A DNA stretch of 64,000 nucleotides from Galeopsis tetrahit (taxonomy: Eukaryota; Streptophyta; Magnoliopsida; Lamiales; Lamiaceae), in contig OY776130.1 in the NCBI GenBank assembly GCA_963675135.1, forward strand, positions 61,599,808-61,663,807. The letters are read 5' to 3'. The position numbers and the translations under genes were made by a program. Of the stretch, positions 42,922 to 52,430 are shown one piece after another. The stretch's first letter is position 1. The number at the start of each line of letters is the position of its first letter. The notes below the pieces were generated by a model. That model was not told the origin of the DNA, made no database searches, and worked only from the letters and a program-made list of their open reading frames with translations.

Positions 42922-45900
42922 TTAGTAACCTGCAATAAGAAAATGAAAATGCACATTGGTTTCCTTTTCCAAGAAAGGGTAATAGCAGAGAGATGATGAA
43001 AAAACAGAACCTTCGTCGAACATTCCGCCAGCCCATCCTTCCTCGTCGAGCTTTTCCTCATCTGAGTCCACCTCATCAGTCGAAACTTCAGTTGACTTAC
43101 GATGATCCTCAAACTCTGGCCTACTGCAGTAGCCTTCCTTGAAGTTCAGCCCGAGATCTACAGCTTTTTTCGTCCCTAAGGGCATAACGAGTAATGCATA
43201 TTTGGTTGAAAAAAAGTGATTGATTTTATGTGTTATTACTTTCGTGTACTAAACAGTATTACCAAGTTCACCGTATGACTTCCAAGAACCAAGTTCATTG
43301 AAGTTTTTGTGCACAAATCACGTAAAAAAAAATCAATATGTCATGATAGTTTCCATAAAATCTAATAGCGGATACAGGATCTATAATTATCAACGGAGAC
43401 TTGTTGTCATTAATAGGACACACGTAAAGCAACGCGACAGAAACTCACAAATAAGGAAAGCATTAACAAAACAAACATCTTACCTCCTTCAGACCTTTCA
43501 TTCTTATTTTCTCTAGCTACTTCAGAACCACTTGAAGAATGTCTCCTCCCCTCAGAAGGTATATATCTGCATTAAAAACGTCACATGCCAATGGGAACCA
43601 ATCCATTAATGCTTTTGGAGCGATAAAAAGAAAACGGCCCTACAGAAGAACTAATTCGCAAGATTCTGCAAAATCTGTCAACCATATTTTTTAAGACATT
43701 TTCTATGTTAATTCCAATAATAAAGCATGCAAAATCTCTGATTTGAAAATTTGATGGTGTGACCTATACAGCCACCTAAGAAGAAAACTATCAATTAACC
43801 AACCAGGTGCAAATTATGTACTAGCATAAATACAAGAAGGTATAAAGTTTTACCCGGCTCCCGCATGCTTGACTCCATGGAAATGGTCAAATATTGGCAA
43901 CAAATCCTTGCATTTTAGTTGTACTTCATGGGAAGGAACGTCTCTGATTTCAAACTCACCACCGAGATTACATTCTTCATTTGGAGGTTTCATAATATAG
44001 AAAGTTAACTGGATGAAGAACATTGGGTATCAGTTCGACTGTTTTGTCCAGTGACTGACTACTGAGGGTAACCCAGCCTGTCATTGGCTCACTGTTCACC
44101 ACTTAGAGGATCAATTTAAAAAAAGTGATGTAATGACTGGCTGGGTTACCCTCAGTATCCACATCAATTTCAAAAAAATATGATGATTAATTAACTGTAT
44201 GCAAGTATACAGACCTTTGAAGTTTGCCATAGGGGTAATCTGGAGTTTGTTCGAATTTCAGCATTGGACAGATACCAGTGTGGCCTTTCCAGGGATTCTG
44301 TCATGGTCTTGATCAATTTCTTCTTCACAGAATTTGCATCTGTGTCAATCTCACGTTCATACTGATCATCAAAGATGCTAGGGGATATACATTCCTCCCT
44401 CTCCCAATTATCTAATTTCCTACGCACATCCCACCATTGTGTAGGTTCCACTTTCACATGCAACTCCTCATTTTGCGGGTTTAATTGTGAAGCAGTTTTA
44501 TTCTCATTCAATCCAAGTCTCATCAATGACTGAATTTCATGTTGAATCACAACCCCAGAAGGACTATAAACTAACATATTCTCAAGCGGTGTAACACTCG
44601 AATGAACATCTACAGAACCACAAGAGTTAGAATTATGAAAAGTAGCAGCTACAGCTCCAGATGGCACCCATATCTTCCCCACCATTGAAGCAGCTACATT
44701 ACTTACCGAACTAAGCAAGCCAGAGTCGCTGCATTTTATCCGACAGACGGGAGAAAGCGCGCATAAAGGTGGAGGCGAATAATTTGGCTGAATTATGGTG
44801 AAAGATGAAGTATACCACCACGGTGGAGCTGAAGCTAAATACAGAGGGATGCCTTGCTCGTGTGTATGTAATGCTTGAAAGACGCCATCTCCTCCAAATG
44901 GGGACAGAACAAAGATATGGCAAGTTGCTTTGGATGAAACAATAGCTATCCATTGACTATCATGACTAAAGCAAATATCTTGTATGACCTGATGAAGATA
45001 TAAAACAGAGGCCAAACTCACAAACTCCCTAAACCTTAAAAAGTTTTTTGGCCATAACTTGTCTACAGTCGAAATTTTGTCCCAAAAAAATTCACCTTTT
45101 CGATATAGTCTTAATATTAAAAGAACTGCCCAATTTTGGCACAAAAATTGACAGGAATTTGAAAACGGGGTTGTTTATGCCACGCGAATGACCAATGTTG
45201 GCCCCATAACTTGTCTACTGTCCAAATCTGACCCCTTAAAACAATGTCGTTTTCAATTTTCCGTCAATTTTGGGGCCAAATACAAGATTTTTAATGTTGG
45301 TACTAAATCGAAAGGGTGAACTTTTTTTGGGACCAAAATTGGACAGTTAACAAGTTATGGGACCAAACAACTTTTTAACTGTAATTTTACGTAAAAACAA
45401 AAACAGGTGCAATGCAGGGGAGTACTTACAGCTGTGGTTATACCACGATAAATCTTGTAAAGATGCACACAAGAAGAGCTCCAATCATTACAGCCTGCTC
45501 CACTACGTGTACGAGAAGGCATGATCCTGAAGATATTTATGTTACGTCCACGTACTGAGGCAGTAACCAGAAGGGTTCCACTTGGATCAAAACACAGCGC
45601 AGCAGTTGGACTTGAATGAGCCCTAAATTGTGATATAATCTCTAAGGAAACAATGTCCTTCACACAGACCTGCAGTTGAAAAAATCAATGAGAAAATTAA
45701 AATAATAATAACTCTAAAATTTGTACTTTCTTACACAGTATTACCACCATAATAATACAGTTTTACTATAACTTTTTGACTTACCCACCCACCATTCTCT
45801 GGATCAGATGCTGCTAGCTTTCCAGTTTTCCAGCCAGGAGAATACGGACCATTAGGAGGAAGCAACTCAGGATAATTCTTCAATAATTTCTTGTATCCTT

Positions 45901-47637
45901 TGTCCCCCAGCATCAATATTCCTGCTGCTAATTGTTTGCTGAGTGTGCCATTTCCTGGAGATGTTGATGGGCTAACACTAGAGGCAACGCTCTTTGGATT
46001 CACCCGACTCGAATTTAACATGACTGGGCGATTAGGAGGATAAGCCAACCACCTTGGGCCCACAGCCAGTGGACCATACCCTTTGTTGACTACAACTGCC
46101 CCTTGTTGTTCTCCAACTCGGGGAACAGGATACGTGACAACCACAAACTTCTTCTCAAGAGTAAGCATATCAAAGCAGTGAACCTGATCCAACAATTATG
46201 AAGCAACTAATGATCCCAACTTTAGCTTCATAAAAACATGATTATGATATACTATCAATTATGTAAACAGTCTGGATGTGCACTAATGGCTAACCATCAT
46301 CATATCTTACTCGTTAGAGAACTCATTCTAGCATATTTACTAGTACTACATATAACCAACAGTAATCTAACTAACAGACAGACTGACTGAGAGTGTATCC
46401 AACCTCAACATGCAAAGGGTGAAAATGCAGAAACAGAAAGAAGAAAAGGAAAATTGTTCATTACAGGCAGAAATGCACAGTCAGGAAAAACACACTGGAG
46501 ACCTGAGCCACTAATTTGTAGTGCCCTTTATTAAAGGAAATATCTACATGATTAGCGATTTCTCTCTTTCTCATTATCTACTTCGATTTTTTTGAGAACT
46601 CTCACATAAATGAATACTTACTTGTTCTTCAAGACCAACAGCTACCACTCTAGGGCTGCATCTAACCATAAAGACTGGAGTTCCGAAGTCGATAACCCTT
46701 ATATACTTGCTTGATTTCATTGAGTAAAATCGAACAACATTAGGTGGGTTAAAAAGGCTCCCAATTGATGGCTCTACCAAACCACACTTTGTAGGTCCTT
46801 GGCCAGTATTTGGCTGCACGGTAATTTTTCCATCCTCATCCCCTCCAACGACAATCAGTATAGGATATGATGATTTGTATCTTCCATCACCATCACAATT
46901 TGAAGGAGCTGGAAGCACCTGTAAGAAGGTAACTGGTCCCTTACGTCTAGAAACCAATTCACTAAAGCCAGAGGCATACTCAACATCGAACACTTGGAAA
47001 CCCTTTACATAACCAAGCAATAGGACACGTCTGATGTCAGTTGGACCAAGCTCTAATTTGTCAAAGCCAGCCCATAACACCTGATAAACACAAAGTATCA
47101 ATTCAATGTCAAGTAGGCAAGCGTTCTCATTGCAACATGTTCTCATCAAACCAACATGATAAATCCTGAATCTGAAGAGATTTTTTTTTCATCACACGAC
47201 CAAAGCAACTATTACAAATTATGCTAATGCTGCTAATTACAGATAATGGAACAGAATAGGTAAAATGAAGTATGGTAAGGATATATATGCATTTTGAGCC
47301 AATTCTTCTAAATATATAATTAAACCACAAAATTGAGTATTACTCGTTTCAATAAACACAGCAACTACATAAATCCAAAGTAGAAAATAATTTCAACTTA
47401 AACAAATAAAAAAAATCACCGAAGTAAACTACAGTTACAGATCGTATACTAATGCGTAGTTAAAATAGCAACCTGCTCTTTGTGATCGTCACCGGAGGAA
47501 CAAATGGACGCGACTACGGATGCACCAGCGGAACGGACGACGGTGCTAGCATCCGTCGATGCAGTTTTGATACAGGAGGAAATTATCCTCAAGGAATTAG
47601 AGAACAATTTGCCGTTTTTCCCCTTCTCTCTCGTCAT
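42922..47637 (-). CDS. ATG18F: autophagy-related protein 18, ATG18f/g/h type with BCAS3 domain (nine coding exons)
   Basis: Exons: 47637-47473, 47080-46622, 46183-45785, 45669-45430, 44988-44215, 44008-43854, 43566-43484, 43175-43011 and 42929-42922, giving 815 residues. Phases agree at every GT-AG junction. The start MTREKGKNGKLFSNSLRIIS precedes the conserved TVVRSAGASVVASI. Beta-propeller segments follow (VLWAGFDKLELG, AHSSPTAALCFDPSGTLLVT, VIQDICFSHDSQWIAIVSS), then the plant BCAS3 region (GVVIQHEIQSLMRLGL, PLWQTSKLTFYIMKPP, KDLLPIFDHFHGVKHAG). The tail is acidic (DSDEEKLDEEGWAGGMFDE). ATG18f/g/h proteins are PI3P-linked autophagy factors in plants. The letter within the group cannot be fixed from the sequence. 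The last exon codes only Gly-Tyr-stop. Retention of intron 8 would give a slightly different end. A MITE lies in intron 4 and a hairpin in intron 5. Confidence 0.94.
44060..44156. repeat. imperfect hairpin in ATG18 intron 5
   Basis: ACTGAGGGTAACCCAGCCTG (44062) faces its inverse GGCTGGGTTACCCTCAGT (about 44134), with TGTCATT/AATGACT extending the stem. The loop is about 45 bases. It could be a tiny MITE or a small-RNA precursor. Confidence 0.75.
45035..45378. mobile_element. MITE in ATG18 intron 4
   Basis: The left end TTAAAAAGTTTTTTGGCCAT and the inverted right end (TTAAAAAGTTGTTTGGTCCC) match, and pairing continues through AACTTGT, CCCAAAAAAA and TTCACC. The inner part has a second copy of the GGCCCCATAACTTGTCTACT unit. 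Possible TAA target duplication, so a Harbinger-like origin is possible. The reading frame entering exon 5 from here is not genic. Confidence 0.75.
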
Positions 47638-47699
47638 TTATTTTTAGTGGTTATCTCCGTCTCTCAACTCACCCAACCGCCACAGCATCGGTGACTCTA

Positions 47700-48285
47700 G
47701 TTCTAATCCACCGCCATCATCCTCCGCCGGTGCGGCCGCTCTTCAGATTCTAGATTCGCCAGAGAAACGGTTGCGATATTTTGCATATATTCAAGTTTTG
47801 TAAATTTGGAGTTGAAGCTGAATTACACCTTTTGTTTACTACTTCAAACTTTGAAAAAATGGTTCCGGTTCAGATATGTCAATGGGCCGGAAATATAGAG
47901 ATATACGTAGTATATATTTAAAGTTTTAAATTGGAAAAAATAATTAGTTCGAAAATCTTAGATATACTACATTTTATATATTTTTTTTTTATATTGTAGA
48001 ACTTTTTCAGATTGTATTTTTTTTTTTTTTTTTATTCGGTACAAAAACTACTCTTGCTCTTTGAGATTAATAATTACAATATAAACTCTATAAATTTATA
48101 CATTTACGAACACTTTTCAAACTTTCACTTAATTATTGGCTCAATTTAAAAAAGCTCTTTCAATCATCCACCTTATTATATTTTTTTTGTGTTCAATGTA
48201 GTGGAGTATTACTTTATGAACATTAAAAATGACAAATTCGTTTTAAATGATTGTTTAATTGAATTTTAAATTCACGCATTACAAT
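47700..48285. other. ATG18 promoter side and AT-rich spacer
   Basis: The first roughly 150 bases are GC-richer and probably the ATG18 leader/promoter (minus strand). The rest is AT-rich with T-runs. No gene. Confidence 0.55.
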
Positions 48286-49517
48286 CAAATCAAACTTCGA
48301 CGCGGATACCCGCACATGGGATGATGCACTCATTGCTGAACTTTTACCGCAAGACCACGATCGTATCTTGACAATTGTGCTCCCACCTCAGAACGCAACA
48401 GACACTATCCATTGGACCCTCGAAAGAAACGGGAGGTACACAGTTAAATCGGCTTATAAATTCTTAATGTCTAATAGTGAAAATCGACTGTTACAGGTGA
48501 GCGGGCCGTGGAACACACTATGGAGAATGGAGATCCCACCAAAAGTAAAGGACTTTCTTTGGCGCACCAGCAGGGAGTGCCTTCCCACTAAAAGCAACCT
48601 ACACCATCGCCACATCCTGGAAGAGGTAGGCTGTATCATGTGTGAGGGGTCAATTGAAAGCCACTGGCACCTATTCACAGCGTGCATCTTCGCAAGAAAC
48701 TACTGGGCTAAAGCGGGCCTATTGGATTTAATTACACACCATGCAGCAAATGCGGAAAATCTAGGAGACCTTATCCTGAAGATGATCTCAAACACAACCA
48801 AAGCTAAGGCTGCCTGTTTTAGCATGGTCCTATATCACATATGGAAGGAACGAAACTCAATGTTATGGAACAACAACCATGAAACTCCGGACGGAACAGT
48901 CCAACACGCAGCAAACTCATGGATGGAATGGGAAGGATCCCGTCGAACACTCAAACACAGAGAACGCACGGTAATCCCAGAAAACCTCTGCGCTGCTTGG
49001 CATGCCCCAACGCCTGGACTCCTCAAACTTAACACGGACGCTGCATTCTTCCGAGACACACACCAAACAAGTTGGGGCCTGGTCCTTCGAAACAGCAATG
49101 GGCACATCTTAAAAAGAAAAACCAACAAACAAATGGGCCTCATAGAGGTAGACGTTGGAGAAGCAATGGGGTTCTATGCTGCACTCTCATGGCTCAAAGA
49201 CATGGGGCTTGACAATTGCATTGTGGAAGGCGACGCAAAAATTTTAGTCGACGCTATCAACTCTAGAGAAGCACACAACTCCACATTTGGCGACTACATT
49301 GCTGCTTGTAGAACCTTGAAGGCCTCTTTCACGAATGTCACGATAGTCTTTGTAAAGAGGAGTGCAAACATACTAGCGCACACCTTAGCTAGAATGGTTC
49401 GTGACTTCGATAACAATTCTTGTTGGGTAGACCCCCCAGACCTTGTGGCTGGGCTACCTAGTACTATTTGCAATTGCAATAAAGAAAGCTAAGCTCTTTA
49501 GTTTTCAAAAAAAAAAA
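48286..49517 (+). mobile_element. 5'-truncated LINE, intact zf-RVT and RNase H frame with poly(A) tail
   Basis: One frame runs from about 48290 to the stop at 49492. It first has the region after the RT (FDADTRTWDDALIAELLPQD, WTLERNGRYTVKSAYKFL), then the zf-RVT zinc-binding domain (KVKDFLWRTSRECLPTKSNL ... CIMCEGSIESHWHLFTAC). An RVT_3-type RNase H domain follows (LLKLNTDAAFFRD, GEAMGFYAALSW, VEGDAKILVDAI, VKRSANILAHTLA). An A-run ends it at about 49506-49517. The upstream endonuclease and RT are absent, as expected for incomplete reverse transcription. No stop or frameshift in 400 codons implies a young insertion, or selection. Confidence 0.85.
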
Positions 49518-49689
49518 TATTTCCTATATAAATATGATGAAGTTGATGATGAAAGTTTTACTATGGAGCTCCCTTCACGAAATGAGGCTATTAAAATAGC
49601 AATCACGTTGAATAATTTATTGTTGAGCTATGGAAAAACAACATCAGAAGTTTTTATAATAATAAGAAAAATTAGATAAGATTTAATGT

Positions 49690-50480
49690 GAAATTGATTT
49701 TTAACAAAAAAAAAAAAAAAAAAAAACAATTGACTCATTTAAAAAAAAAAAAATTCATAAATCATTCATGTAATATGTACTCCCGCGTCCCGCCCACCAC
49801 AATCGTCGCTCACCGCCCCCAGCCACCTGTCCCCGCCCGCCTCGCCTCCCTCCTCCATTTTCCTTTTTTTTTTTATGCATCCTCCTTCCCCCCTCGTCGT
49901 CCCCTCCCTCCCAAGACGTCGATGCTCCTCCACCCCCAGCGACGTCGTCACCCCTTTTTTTCCCTCTTTGCAACATGCAGCATCGCCAGCTCTTCCTCCC
50001 CCAGCCAGCCACGTTCTCGCCGCCTCCCTCCCACTTCTATCTTCAGCTGCTGCTTCCGTCAGTCCAGATTTTTTTTTTTTTTTTTTAAATTTCGGCAAAA
50101 AAGGGTTGACCATAAATACTTTCATCGACAATAAAGGGTCGATGAGAGTATTTATGGTCAACCCTTTATTGTCGAAAATTTTAAATCTTTTAAATTCTTT
50201 CGACGAACTAGTGTCGACGGGGATGTGTTTGATCGACAAACCAGTGTTGACGAGAGTGTTTTTGGTCGAAAATATGTTTTTTTTTTTAATTTCTAAGTTT
50301 TGTTTTTTAATTTCTAAATTTATTTGGGGCAGTGGTGGCTGCCGGAGGTTGCTAATTGTATCTAACATGTTTTAGTAAAAGGGCAAAATAGGTATTTTGC
50401 ATAAATATTTAATTAAAAAAATGGAGGGGGTGCATTAAACAAGGCTGGAGGGGTATATATACCCCCATGGCTTTTTTTTT
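49690..50480. mobile_element. GC-rich transposon-like block with GTCGA palindrome; boundaries unclear
   Basis: 49790-50060 is C-rich with CCGCCC, CCCCTCC and CGTCG runs. 50103-50165 is a palindrome (GGGTTGACCATAAATACTTT ... AAGTATTTATGGTCAACCC type) with CATCGAC/GTCGATG inside. 50205-50270 repeats GTCGACGGGG and GTTGACGAGAGTGTTTTTGG. This composition mirrors element 3. The right edge has GGAGGGGGTGCATT and GGGTATATATACCCCC. I cannot find a matching left TIR, so the element may be truncated. Confidence 0.5.
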
Positions 50481-50494
50481 AAAACAAAAAAAAA
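50481..50494 (-). terminator. RNA polymerase III T-run terminator of the tRNA
   Basis: Immediately 3' of the tRNA on the minus strand is CG followed by about nine T residues. Confidence 0.8.
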
Positions 50495-50576
50495 CGTCGA
50501 CAGCAGGGTTCGAACCTGCGCGGGCGAAGCCCAACAGATTTCAAGTCTGTCTCCTTAACCACTCGGACATATCGAC
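50495..50576 (-). tRNA. trnS-UGA: tRNA-Ser (anticodon UGA)
   Basis: On the minus strand GTCGATA opens a 7-bp acceptor stem that pairs with TGTCGAC, followed by discriminator G. The D-arm contains CCGAGTGGTTAAGG. The anticodon arm is CAGACTTGAAATCTG, with TGA in a seven-base loop. A long variable arm (TGGGCTTCGCCCG type) marks a class II serine tRNA, and GGTTCGAACCC is the T-arm. It is 82 nt with no intron. Just downstream on the minus strand a T-run (plus-strand A-runs at 50481-50494) is a good RNA polymerase III terminator. It appears to be a functional nuclear gene. Confidence 0.97.
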
Positions 50577-52430
50577 TGTTGTTATTCATTCAGAAAATTA
50601 ATATTTAAATATATCATAATTATTAAAATTAACGATTACGGGATACGTTTTACTATTTGATAGAAAGGTTTCATCAAATTGAGAAAGATGTTTCACCAAA
50701 CTCAATTTAAATAAAATAGGAGATGAATGCCATAGTTTCACAAAATTTCTCAAATGGCATTTATGACATTTTCCCATAAAAAAAAAAAGATTTTAAATTT
50801 TAAATTTATAGATAAGAAAAGTAACCCGATCACTTTAATTAAAAAAAATTGTAAAAAAGTTGAGACATAATTTAATTATTTATTCATAGTATGAATTTTA
50901 TTATATTTGAGACAAGAGTTGTTAATATTGACAATTTACCTGCAAAAGAATGTCTATTTTAAATACAAATGTGATGACGTGATTCTAAAAATTACTCAAT
51001 GTGACATTTATTACAATTTTCCCAAAATATAAAATCCATTTAATCTTATAGATACCAAAAGTAGTCTAATGACGGAAAAGAAATTAAAATATAAAAAGTG
51101 CCAAAAAGGAAAATTAAATTTATAAAATTCATGTGAAGAAAATCTTTGTCGTTTTTTAAAATTGTTTCACTTAAAAAAAAAATATGAAAAAGTGTCTGAA
51201 AAGAAAATTCAGTTCATAAAATCCATGTGAAGAAAACTTTTATCGTCTCTGAAAAGTGTTTCACTTTTAAAAATTAAGAAAAGGTATCTGAAAAGTGTCT
51301 ATTTTTTTTTTTTCAAATTTATAAAATCGACGTGATTAAAATCTTTATTGTGTCTGAAAAGTATTTCCACCTAAAAAAATATACACGATTTTAAAATAAA
51401 TGCGTCCGTAGCCCCACTCATTGTGACATTGAATAGAAATTTTGGCCCCTTTTGTAAATTATTTCCCTCGAATAAAATATGCATGTTATTATTATTATTA
51501 TTATTATTTTTAATCGAGGAAATTATATTAAATTTAAAAAAAACTAAAACTTTAATCAAATTTATTATAAAAAATGTGTTTCCCACCTAAAAAATATGCA
51601 CACGATCTGAAATAGAGCCGTTTAAGCCAATTCTATTTCTGCCCACCCATTGTGACATTGAAATATTGAATACATATTTTTTTTTACCATTTTTGTAATT
51701 GTTTCCCCACAATAAAATATGCATGAATTTTTTTTTACCTAAATGAATTACATTAAACGTAAAAAAATAGTACTCCTTCGTTTCGAAAAAGAATAAAATC
51801 TTTAAAAATAAATAAAATCCCTAATTTTAATCTAATTGAGACGCATAATTTTATTTTGAGTTGTTGTATTGTTTTAGAGAAATGGTTAGTTTTATTCACT
51901 TTTAATAATAATAAAAAATAAATCTTGAAAAAAGGATGATTTTTTAATTTTGGAGTCAACAAAGGTAAAAAAAAAAAATTCCTATAAATGCTTATAAATT
52001 ATATATAAATCATAAAATTAAATTATAAAACTTTAAGAAAAAAATGAAACTATAATCTATTTAAATCCTAAAACAAACACATACCACTACAAAATCCCAA
52101 ATCAAACATACCCTAAAGTCCTAAACAATCAAGTATGCAAAAATGCCACAATTCACAGACAGAAAGAAGAATAAACATAAATATTGCAGCAAAGGTAAGA
52201 AAAGATAGGTAGATTAAAACTGCAGATCCAAATTGTAGTCCAAATGGGCTATACATACAGCACCACATTAAAAGTTTAACCATCAAAACCATAATATGTA
52301 GTTCAAATGGAACCATTAAACTCTGTTCTAAACTGTAGTCCAGAATATACCAATGTGCTATATATACAGCACAACATTAAATTCTACAAACTGTTACCTC
52401 AAAAAACCTCCATCACCAGTGCCGTCTGAT
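50577..52430. other. AT-rich spacer with degenerate repeats
   Basis: No gene. 51107-51375 has about three degenerate copies of a unit with TTATAAAATYCATGTGAAGA and TGTCTGAAAAGTG. 51374-51540 and 51585-51760 are a direct repeat (CCATTGTGACATTGAA, AATAAAATATGCATG). A (TTA)n run lies near 51486-51510. 52080-52430 is the presumed 3' UTR of the RING gene and contains a short direct repeat (TGTAGTCCA...ACAGCACMACATTAAA). Confidence 0.6.

Noticed and set aside
44989..45144. N-terminal extension of the long ATG18 exon 5 frame
   Set aside because: It comes from intron 4 and the MITE. The splice acceptor at 44989-44990 and family alignment start the exon at 44988.
49688..50375. Frames of 148-200 codons on both strands
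   Set aside because: They run through homopolymers, the C-rich core and the palindrome. No domain, and mutually overlapping.
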